Origin: Micromonosporaceae bacterium
GTDB lineage: Bacteria > Actinomycetota > Actinomycetes > Mycobacteriales > Micromonosporaceae
Reading direction: 5' to 3'
DNA: 30,320 bases
Assembly (NCBI GenBank): GCA_003543035.1
Contig: DPJL01000252.1
Span: 262-30,581 of the forward strand
In this document: piece by piece, positions 16,101 to 22,487 of the stretch
Position numbering within the stretch: position 1 is the first letter of the stretch
Layout of the letters: each line of letters opens with the position of its first letter
The notes under the pieces: model-generated
Databases searched by the model: none
Seen by the model: the letters and a program-made list of their open reading frames with translations, nothing else
What the model was told of the DNA's origin: nothing
Translations under genes and position numbers: made by a program

Positions 16101-17402
16101 TTAATACTGTGCAAGGACTTCCGAGACCACCCGGTGACCCGAGCGGATAGCACCCTCCATGAGCCCGAAGAATTCGGTGCTTGTTTCCGTGCCGGCCCAA
16201 TGGATGCGTCCGTGCGGCGCGGTCAGGTGTGGCCCATGCCGCAGCCAGTCGCCGGGGCCGAAAAGCGCTGCGTAGCAACCCCGGCTGAACTCCTCGTGCA
16301 CCCAGTCGGTGACGGCCAAGCCGATCGGCGCCGGCAGTTGCGGGAAAAGTTGATGCGCCTGGGCGATCGCCGCATCGCGCTGCTCGCCTGCGGCCAATGC
16401 CGAGAATCGATGCGCCTCGCTGCCGGTCACGAAACCGGTCAGGATACCCACACTGTCGTCGGCGGGCGAATCGTCCACTGTGGACAGCAGTGGGCCCAGG
16501 GCGTTGACCGACCAGCCGGACAGGCCGTGCTCACGCCACAGCGGCTCGGGATACACCAGGTGCACCTTGACCGCGCACCCGCGAGCCATCCGTCCGCTTC
16601 CGCGCGGTTGCCCCAGCCTGGGCCGGAAGTCGATGTCATCGGCCAGTAACGGCGGCACCGCCACCACGACCGCGTCGGCCTGATATGCGGCGCCGGTGGA
16701 ACGGACCGTTCCCTCATGGATCGCACTCACCGGCTCGCGCAAGCGCACGTCCAATGTGGACGCAAGGCGTTCGCAGAGCTGGTGCGACCCGCCGGCGATC
16801 CGATCCTGCTGCGCTCCTCCCTCGAAGGCGTTCAGATATCGGGTCCCGCCGCCGGAGCGCAGATAAAAGGCCATGTGCAACACCGACAAGTCGGCCGGGT
16901 CGGCCGCCATCATCTCGCCTAGGAACAAGGGAAAGAAAAGCCGCGCATCGGGATGGGAGATGTTGTCGCGCAACCAGTCCGCGACGGTCGTTCGATCCAG
17001 CCGCTCGGCATCGGGGGTGAGCCAGGGCGCGTCCACCCGGACCTGGCTGGTCAGCTCGTCGAGCAGGTCGAACATGCCGCCCAGCGCCACCGCGTTGAGC
17101 GGCGGGAAACGTCCCGGTCGCACCTCATCGGTGGCGCCCAGGACGAACCTGCTGGCACCGGTCATCGTGGTGGGCGTGGTCTTCAGTCCCACCTCGGCGA
17201 TGAGCTTGTTCAGCTCGCTATGCCGGTCCCCGAGGTAGGCCGCGCCCGCGTCGACCCAGCTGCCCGGGGCCACCTCGATGCCGTGTGTGCGGCCGCCCAC
17301 CCGGTCGCGGGCCTCCAGCACGACGACGTCGGCGCCGCGATCGGCCAGCCCCTTGGCGGCGGTGAGCCCGGCCAGGCCCGCCCCGACCACCACGACTCTC
17401 AC
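16101..17402 (-). CDS. Flavin amine oxidase, MAO type
   Basis: FAD-dependent amine oxidase, 433 aa, GTG start overlapping the carrier-protein stop by 4 bp (GTGA). Features: dinucleotide motif GAGLAGLTAA (8-16), RVGGRT (35-39), active-site Lys279 in GCAVKVHLVY, and the C-terminal FAD segment HWAGTETSTEFFGLMEGAI. Cys376 in EEFSRGCYAALF aligns with the cysteine that binds FAD covalently in monoamine oxidases (SGGCY). This resembles monoamine/putrescine oxidases more than L-amino-acid oxidases, so attack on a primary side-chain amine is expected. Coupling to the carrier protein suggests a beta-lysyl thioester or free beta-lysine as substrate, giving a terminal aldehyde that could cyclise to a pyrroline. 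The chemistry is inferred. Confidence 0.85.
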   Translation of the reverse strand: MRVVVVGAGLAGLTAAKGLADRGADVVVLEARDRVGGRTHGIEVAPGSWVDAGAAYLGDRHSELNKLIAEVGLKTTPTTMTGASRFVLGATDEVRPGRFPPLNAVALGGMFDLLDELTSQVRVDAPWLTPDAERLDRTTVADWLRDNISHPDARLFFPLFLGEMMAADPADLSVLHMAFYLRSGGGTRYLNAFEGGAQQDRIAGGSHQLCERLASTLDVRLREPVSAIHEGTVRSTGAAYQADAVVVAVPPLLADDIDFRPRLGQPRGSGRMARGCAVKVHLVYPEPLWREHGLSGWSVNALGPLLSTVDDSPADDSVGILTGFVTGSEAHRFSALAAGEQRDAAIAQAHQLFPQLPAPIGLAVTDWVHEEFSRGCYAALFGPGDWLRHGPHLTAPHGRIHWAGTETSTEFFGLMEGAIRSGHRVVSEVLAQY

Positions 17403-17611
17403 AAGGTCGTCTTCTTAGCCAGCGCGGCCGGTGTGGGCGCCGCGAGAAAGTCGTCAAAGGACAGCTCGACACCGCTGGTGCGCGCGACCGCACTCAGCAC
17501 CCGGGTCGCAATCAGCGAATCGCCGCCGAGCGCGAAGAAGTCGGAATCCGCTGCCACGTCAGTGATTTCCAGCACCCGGCGGAACACCGCCACTACCTCG
17601 TCAACGCTCAT
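17399..17611 (-). CDS. Free-standing peptidyl/acyl carrier protein
   Basis: Single carrier domain, 70 aa from the ATG at 17611. The 4'-phosphopantetheine site is FFALGGDSL, with Ser32 as attachment residue, followed by the usual second and third helices. A TTG at 17620 would give 73 aa and a 4-bp overlap with the adenylation gene. It lies directly between the A-domain gene and the amine oxidase, overlapping the latter by 4 bp, so it is the natural acceptor of the activated amino acid. It is the only carrier protein in the window, and no phosphopantetheinyl transferase is present. Confidence 0.9.
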   Translation of the reverse strand: MSVDEVVAVFRRVLEITDVAADSDFFALGGDSLIATRVLSAVARTSGVELSFDDFLAAPTPAALAKKTTL

Positions 17612-17616
17612 CTTCG

Positions 17617-18999
17617 TCAACGTTCATCGAAGAACTCCCTTGACTTCGCCCGGTCGATCTTTCCACTCGTGGTGTAGATCAGTTGGGGGACAACATTTAT
17701 CCGGCTCGGCACCAGGTGCTCGGGCACCCGCGTTCGCAGGTACTCTCGCAAGGCGCCTTCGCTTACTCGTTCTTCGTCTCCGGGCCGCACCACCACGTAC
17801 GCCACCAGCGCTGTACGGCCGGCTAGCGGCACACCCATCGCCGCCACCGCGCTGACTCCGGGATGGGCCGCGATCAGCGCCTCGACCTCTGCCGGATCCA
17901 CCCTGATACCACGGATCTTCACCTCGTGATCGAGCCGGCCCTCTGGTACGAGGGCGCCGTCGCCGGCGCGGCTCACCCGATCTCCGGTACGGAAGTAGCG
18001 GATGCCATCCACGGCAACGAACCGCGCCTCCGTCGCCTCGGGCAGACCCTTGTAGCCGAGCGCCACGGCGGGGCCGCCGATGAGCAGCTCGTCGTCGTTG
18101 CTGACATGCTCGATCACGTGTGGCAGCGCCCAGCCGATGGGCACCTTTCCGTCTGCGGCGCCCGGTTTCGCCTGCGGGCCGTGCAAGTCGACGGCGTGGG
18201 TTATGAGCGTCGTCTCGGTACACCCATAGGTGTTGACCAAGCGGATGCCGCCGGTGTCGAGAGCGCGCCAATCGGCCAGCCGCGCCGGATTCACCGCCTC
18301 GCCGCCAATCACCATGACCCGCAAGCATTCCGGCAGCCCGGCTCGCTCCTGCGCTAGGTGTAGGACGAGCTCATGCCAGAACGCTGTAGGCAGGTCGAGC
18401 AGGGTTATCCGTTGCCGCTCGACCATACGCAGGAACCGGGGGAACGAGCCGGTGTAGGCCTCGTCATCGAATACCAGCGTCGCGCCTGTGGTCAGCGTGG
18501 GCAGGATCTCCTCGAAGCAGGTGTCCCAGTTGAGTGAGGCGAACTGCAGCACCCGGTCAGCCGCGGACAGTCCAAAGAGATCCCGCAGCGAACGCACGGT
18601 CGCTGCGATCGCTGTCTGTGGGGTGACCACGGGTTTCGGCTCGCCGGTCGAGCCTGAGGTGAACAGAATGTAAGCGTGATCTTCTGAGGCTGATGTTGCC
18701 GGCTTGCCACACCCGGCGGCGGCGCGCATCGCCCGCTGCCGTTCCTCGGGATACGTGGGATCGATCGGGCAATAGGTACCACCCGCCGCCCAGACACCGA
18801 ACATCTCGATGACCGTGGTTGGTGTGCGGCTCGTCCGTACACCAACCACTCCGGGTCGCGGGCCAAGGCGCTCCGCCATCGCCTGGACTTTCGCATCGAC
18901 TTCGATATAACTCAATGCGCTTCCATTGTGAGCGACCGCCGGATGGTCCGGGAACCTTTTAGCGATTTGGGTAAATACGTCGATTAGTCCCCCGTTCAT
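17617..18999 (-). CDS. Stand-alone NRPS adenylation domain, beta-lysine-like pocket
   Basis: Discrete NRPS adenylation domain, 460 aa, without condensation or carrier domains. Core motifs: LFTSGSTGEPKPV (112-124), YGCTETT, YFRTGD, GRLDHEVKIRG and catalytic Lys447 in YTTSGKIDR. Aligning by eye to GrsA, the ten pocket residues are Asp159, Thr160, Glu163, Asp202, Val230, Gly232, Thr257, Leu265, Ile266, Lys447 (DTEDVGTLIK). The extra acidic residues Glu163 and Asp202 suit a diamino acid. From memory this is close to the code of beta-lysine-activating domains such as those of viomycin-type pathways. With kamA in the operon, beta-lysine is the preferred substrate. A ribosome site (AAGGACG) precedes the ATG. 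The first codons use unusually many A/T-rich triplets. Confidence 0.88.
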   Translation of the reverse strand: MNGGLIDVFTQIAKRFPDHPAVAHNGSALSYIEVDAKVQAMAERLGPRPGVVGVRTSRTPTTVIEMFGVWAAGGTYCPIDPTYPEERQRAMRAAAGCGKPATSASEDHAYILFTSGSTGEPKPVVTPQTAIAATVRSLRDLFGLSAADRVLQFASLNWDTCFEEILPTLTTGATLVFDDEAYTGSFPRFLRMVERQRITLLDLPTAFWHELVLHLAQERAGLPECLRVMVIGGEAVNPARLADWRALDTGGIRLVNTYGCTETTLITHAVDLHGPQAKPGAADGKVPIGWALPHVIEHVSNDDELLIGGPAVALGYKGLPEATEARFVAVDGIRYFRTGDRVSRAGDGALVPEGRLDHEVKIRGIRVDPAEVEALIAAHPGVSAVAAMGVPLAGRTALVAYVVVRPGDEERVSEGALREYLRTRVPEHLVPSRINVVPQLIYTTSGKIDRAKSREFFDER

Positions 19000-19300
19000 C
19001 GGATAGACGTCCTTGTCCGTGAAAATGGCAGCTCTCCAGTATCCTCGTACAATCTCGCGACTGAAACTGCGGCGACTCTACCTTCGGAAGTTGCTATCCC
19101 ACAACGGGTAGCAGCTTTACGCTCGCCTTACTTTGATTGCTTTATCTATCGACATCAATTACTCCCTATGGACCATAGTTGAAATATGTCCAATGTATGG
19201 TGAAAAAGCAATAGCGTGGCTAGACATCGTTGCCATTCGATTTATTGCGCACTGCATATCGCAGATATGAGATACCTAATTCTCCGACCGGCATCTGGCA
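19000..19300. other. A/T-rich control region of the minus-strand biosynthetic operon
   Basis: This ~300-bp gap between the hipA stop and the A-domain start is visibly richer in A/T than its surroundings, especially 19130-19270. It holds an imperfect hairpin GCTATCCCACAACGGGTAGC (19093-19112) and an imperfect inverted repeat TGGACCATA...ATATGTCCA near 19169-19192. It must carry the promoter of the minus operon, but no convincing -35/-10 pair was found. No gene is supported. Confidence 0.4.
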
Positions 19301-20524
19301 TTACGGCGCCAGCCGACGGAGCCGGTTTTCGGCCACGCGACGGAGCTTTGAGGTCTTGCCGCTGTCGAAAGGCAGGGCTTGCAGCTCGCTTAACCAAATG
19401 TCGGCTCGTTCCGTGAGTTCGGACAAAAGACGTCGCACGGCTCGGTCCGGCACATCGAGTTGCTCGCCGAGTCTGACGAAGTCCGCAGCCCCAAAGTCGC
19501 CACCGCTGCGTTCGCCGATCGACAATGCCATGGTCTTGTCGCCATAGGGGTATGAACTCGGCATGTCGTATGCGGGCGAGACGCGCCATTCACCGGAGAG
19601 GTGTTGTAGGACAGAGAAGTTTTTGGCATGTGCGTCACCGTTCCCGGTGATGTAGGCGAATGCGAGTTGCCGGATCAGGTCGCGGCCGGCGACGGTTCTT
19701 GCGTCGCAGACCGCGGCCAGTGCGGCAAATGTGCGGCCCGCCCCGACGAGGTACTTGTCTGCGGGCGGACGATCCAACACTTGGCAGCCATCCTCGACGG
19801 CCAGCGGATGTAGCGCACCGTCCACAGTGATGCGGTCGAATCGCCTGATCAGCAGACCGGGCTTTCCGTCGCCATCGGTGACAATCTCGCTCGGCGGCAC
19901 AATCAGGCCAGACTTTCGGGCGGCGTCGAGGAAGAACTTTTCATTCTCCACGAGGTGTGGGTACTCGGCGGGGTTGAGTTTGAGGATGTAACGCTCGCCC
20001 GCACGTGCGATCGGAAGGTTTATCATCGCCGCGCTCGTCTTGTCCTGCACTCCGGGCAGAGCCGTACGCTGCGCACGAATACCCAGCTCAGCCAAAAGAT
20101 CCGCGAACCTGATGTCTCCTATCCGCTCAAGCACCACCCGCGCAGGTACCTCCGCAGGCTTAACACCAGACGGCACCACCTGCACGTCGCCGATCGCATC
20201 GGCACCTACAGCGAGCAATAGCGATAACTCATCATCGGCGGATGTCTTCACAGCCCGCCTCAGAGCACCCAAGCGACGGCCTTCGGGCAACAGTCCGGTG
20301 AAGTAGGCAGGAAGCGCGCCACCTGAATGGACAACGGGCTCAGGTCGCACAGGCAGAGTGGTAGCTATCGGCTGCCCGCCATCCGTGATCCAATCTTTGA
20401 AATACCGGAACTCGATGCCCTTCCGCGTCCGTGTGAGCGTTGCGGCACGCTGCCCGGCTTTGAAGACTTCGGCCTCGTCGACTGCACGGAGTTGCTCAAG
20501 GTCGCTGTTGTCCGGTTGTGTCAT
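19301..20524 (-). CDS. hipA: HipA-family serine/threonine kinase toxin
   Basis: HipA-type kinase, 407 aa. It has the N-terminal couple_hipA region (AYFTGLLPEG), the ATP-loop segment LPGVQDKTSA, the catalytic motif ITGNGDAHAKNFS with its Asp and Asn, and the metal-binding Asp of SPAYDMPSS. E. coli HipA phosphorylates glutamyl-tRNA synthetase and arrests growth; the target here may differ. The residue aligned with autophosphorylated Ser150 of E. coli HipA appears to be Ala, which would change self-inactivation. The start ATG overlaps the antitoxin stop (ATGA), the standard hipBA order. It lies just upstream of the minus biosynthetic operon but is separated by a 301-bp gap, so co-transcription is uncertain. 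Confidence 0.9.
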   Translation of the reverse strand: MTQPDNSDLEQLRAVDEAEVFKAGQRAATLTRTRKGIEFRYFKDWITDGGQPIATTLPVRPEPVVHSGGALPAYFTGLLPEGRRLGALRRAVKTSADDELSLLLAVGADAIGDVQVVPSGVKPAEVPARVVLERIGDIRFADLLAELGIRAQRTALPGVQDKTSAAMINLPIARAGERYILKLNPAEYPHLVENEKFFLDAARKSGLIVPPSEIVTDGDGKPGLLIRRFDRITVDGALHPLAVEDGCQVLDRPPADKYLVGAGRTFAALAAVCDARTVAGRDLIRQLAFAYITGNGDAHAKNFSVLQHLSGEWRVSPAYDMPSSYPYGDKTMALSIGERSGGDFGAADFVRLGEQLDVPDRAVRRLLSELTERADIWLSELQALPFDSGKTSKLRRVAENRLRRLAP

Positions 20525-20793
20525 CGATCCACCGTGCCAACATGGGCCCGGATCTCGAGCGCGCCACCCCGATGAAGCTCGAGATGCAGACCAAGCGCCG
20601 AAAGCACGGCGACAACCTTGTCCAGCCGGACAGACTGTTTGCCATTCTCCAGTGCGTATACGAATCGCTCCGACACCCCGGCGAGGTCGGCCAATTCGCC
20701 CTGACGCAGCCCCAAGTGCCGCCGCCGTAGCCTCACGGCGTTCGCAAACGCATCGTCGTGGACGCTGGATTCATCGAGTTCGGGCGTTTCCAT
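20521..20793 (-). CDS. hipB: HipB-like Xre-family antitoxin
   Basis: Small helix-turn-helix protein of the Xre type, 90 aa from ATG 20793. The DNA-binding region is RLRRRHLGLRQGELADLAGVSERFVYALENGKQ-like (split across residues 21-53). A longer reading from 20868 is rejected because it would run through a palindromic operator at 20809-20826. AGGAG sits only two bases before the ATG, unusually close. The protein should neutralise HipA and repress the operon by binding three palindromes upstream. The gene is translationally coupled to hipA by a 4-bp overlap. Confidence 0.85.
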   Translation of the reverse strand: METPELDESSVHDDAFANAVRLRRRHLGLRQGELADLAGVSERFVYALENGKQSVRLDKVVAVLSALGLHLELHRGGALEIRAHVGTVDR

Positions 20794-20808
20794 AACTCCT
20801 GCCAATCG

Positions 20809-20826
20809 CCCGCACGAACGTGCGGG
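20809..20826. promoter_or_regulatory. HipB operator 1
   Basis: CCCGCACGAACGTGCGGG is a perfect 8-2-8 palindrome located 16 bp upstream of the hipB start. It is the proximal member of three related sites with centres 61 bp apart. Confidence 0.75.
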
Positions 20827-20870
20827 ATATGGCAAGTCTAGGCCATTCAAGCTTCCCACAATAACCAATT

Positions 20871-20886
20871 CCGCACGAACATGCGG
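20871..20886. promoter_or_regulatory. HipB operator 2
   Basis: CCGCACGAACATGCGG is a 7-2-7 palindrome with one mismatch. Its centre lies exactly 61 bp from operator 1 and 61 bp from operator 3. Confidence 0.7.
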
Positions 20887-20930
20887 TTTTGGTGGGCTCG
20901 CCTAGCCCACGGCTACCAAACGTAGTCTCA

Positions 20931-20948
20931 TCCGCACGATCGTGCGGA
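20931..20948. promoter_or_regulatory. HipB operator 3
   Basis: TCCGCACGATCGTGCGGA is a perfect 18-bp palindrome. It completes a regularly spaced set of three. A possible small plus-strand reading frame begins inside it. Confidence 0.72.
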
Positions 20949-21076
20949 TTCAACGTCCGGCCGATCCGGATCTGCTGGTGTGGCTCGGCTGGCTCGGAAT
21001 CGGCTGGGGCGCAACGTTTCTGCTCGGGCTCGTCGTCACTCGCTTTGCCGGGCCGTTCAACCCACCCATCTCGTAG
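20942..21076 (+). CDS. Possible small single-span membrane protein
   Basis: A GTG at 20942 opens a 44-codon frame ending TAG at 21074-21076. Its middle is strongly hydrophobic and Trp/Gly-rich (LLVWLGWLGIGWGATFLLGL), with a basic residue after it, which looks like one membrane helix. No ribosome site precedes the GTG and the start lies within the third HipB operator, so translation is doubtful. It may be chance, but no other gene explains this gap. Confidence 0.22.
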   Translation: MRIQRPADPDLLVWLGWLGIGWGATFLLGLVVTRFAGPFNPPIS

Positions 21077-21081
21077 GGCAA

Positions 21082-21114
21082 GGAGCACGCTTTCCCGCCC
21101 GCAAAGCGTGCTCC
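21082..21114 (-). terminator. Hairpin terminator of the M64 peptidase gene
   Basis: GGAGCACGCTTT (21082-21093) pairs perfectly with AAAGCGTGCTCC (21103-21114) around a 9-base loop. It lies 15 bp beyond the peptidase stop on the minus strand. There is no T tract. Confidence 0.7.
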
Positions 21115-21129
21115 GGCCTCACACCGGAT

Positions 21130-22356
21130 TCAGGTCGTCACGTGCCAGACCAGAGTCCGCGTCATCCATTGGGCCCGAGCCTGCTCATCTCGGACGGCAT
21201 CGGTGGGATCGGTGACTATTGCCTTCACCATATGAGTACCGGGTGCGAGCCCCCGAGGCGTGAACTCCGGGCCTGTCCCGACTGTCACACCGTCGACCTG
21301 CCACGTGACAGAGGCGTTGCCGACCGTCTTGACCCACAGCGTTTCTCCGGCGGATTTGATGGATTGGCCGGACGATGCCTCAACCACTCCGGTTTCCCGA
21401 TAGAAAGCGGTGATCATCGCTTCCCGTCCGGGCAGATTGAACTGCCGGCCCAGCGATCGCATGATCGAGTTGCTCGTGGGGCGATAGATGCACCGCTTGT
21501 AATACCGGCCGCCTTGATAGGTGTCGACGACACCTCCGTCGGGTGAGGTCTGACCCAGCCAGCGGTACCACTTGGTCTGGTTGGCCCGCATCTGCGCGGC
21601 GGTGGAACGGGAGACGTTGAGCTCGCGAGGTTCCCCGTAGGGATAGCAGTCCCCGCCGCCGTAGTCGTATTCGTCGGCCAGCCCGCCGATCGAGTGGCCG
21701 AGTTCGTGAATCGCGATCTGACCCGCTTGGGCGTTGCCGCCCGACGCGGTCGCCACGCCGCCTCCGGCCCCGCCATATTTGGTGCTGTTGGCCAAGGCGA
21801 TGACCTGGTCTACATCGCTCACGGAAGCGGCGAATTGCCGTGCCTTGGTCTGGTTGACGCACAGGAGCCGCTCGGTGTTGTTGCACCAGAATCGCATGTC
21901 GAGTGCGGTCGACTTGCTGACCCCGTTGGTGGGGTCGTTGTCGACGCCGGATTGGGCCGAGACGACATTGACCTGCCAGACGTTGAACTGGGTCCGGTGG
22001 CTCTTGAATGGTTCGAAGGCCGCGATCTCGTTCCACTTGCTCTGCACGTGCTGGTGATACAGACCCAGCTGGGTGCTCGTGTATCCGTCTCCGACGAAGA
22101 CGAGGTCGAAGCGGGTCGCGCTGGAACCATTGATCTCAATGGGGACTACCTCGGCTGCCGCCACCTCCATGGCCGACGCGGAGGGCTCAACTGCGGGTAA
22201 CCGCACGGGCATTCGGCCGATTGTGCCGTCAGGACTGAAGACCTCCATCCACTCCACTCGGCCTCCGGCGGGCCCGGCGGTCGCGGAGGGTGAAGCGACG
22301 GCTACCAAAGCGAAGCTGACAGCTACCAGCAAAGTAGTCAGACGCATTCGGGGCAT
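21130..22356 (-). CDS. Secreted M64-family metallopeptidase
   Basis: IgA peptidase M64-type zinc protease, 408 aa. The ATG at 22356 is chosen because GGGAGGA (22361-22367) precedes it; residues 1-27 then form a Sec signal peptide ending SATA. The zinc motif is HELGH (His217, Glu218, His221), followed by Asp228 in GGLADEYD as a likely further ligand. FDLVFVGDGYT near residue 83 is a typical M64 segment. After about residue 315 an Ig-like beta domain follows (VTWQVDGVTVGTG...), common in these proteins. The substrate is unknown; most environmental members are general extracellular proteases. It is divergent from a LysR gene with a LysR box between them, so that regulator probably controls it. 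Confidence 0.87.
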   Translation of the reverse strand: MPRMRLTTLLVAVSFALVAVASPSATAGPAGGRVEWMEVFSPDGTIGRMPVRLPAVEPSASAMEVAAAEVVPIEINGSSATRFDLVFVGDGYTSTQLGLYHQHVQSKWNEIAAFEPFKSHRTQFNVWQVNVVSAQSGVDNDPTNGVSKSTALDMRFWCNNTERLLCVNQTKARQFAASVSDVDQVIALANSTKYGGAGGGVATASGGNAQAGQIAIHELGHSIGGLADEYDYGGGDCYPYGEPRELNVSRSTAAQMRANQTKWYRWLGQTSPDGGVVDTYQGGRYYKRCIYRPTSNSIMRSLGRQFNLPGREAMITAFYRETGVVEASSGQSIKSAGETLWVKTVGNASVTWQVDGVTVGTGPEFTPRGLAPGTHMVKAIVTDPTDAVRDEQARAQWMTRTLVWHVTT

Positions 22357-22425
22357 TGATTCCTCCCATTGCGTTAGGGTGAAATCACTATGGCCAAACC
22401 GTTCACTTTGCGCCCATCTCAAAAT

Positions 22426-22444
22426 CCATAAGTTTCAATTATGG
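22426..22444. promoter_or_regulatory. LysR-type box (T-N11-A)
   Basis: CCATAAGTTTCAATTATGG has perfect 6-bp arms around a 7-bp spacer and contains T-N11-A (22429 and 22441), the classic LysR recognition form. It lies between the divergent M64 peptidase and LysR genes, 43 bp before the regulator start. Confidence 0.65.
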
Positions 22445-22487
22445 GTCAAGTGACTTGTCCAATGTGGAGCGAATACCGAGTGCCGCT

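Noticed and set aside
20794..20868. N-terminal extension of HipB from 20868
   Set aside because: It would translate through the first palindromic operator, and the residues have no resemblance to the Xre family.
19000..20948. Mobile element or integrated island carrying hipBA
   Set aside because: No transposase, integrase, tRNA gene or flanking direct repeats were seen in the window, despite the A/T-rich gap.
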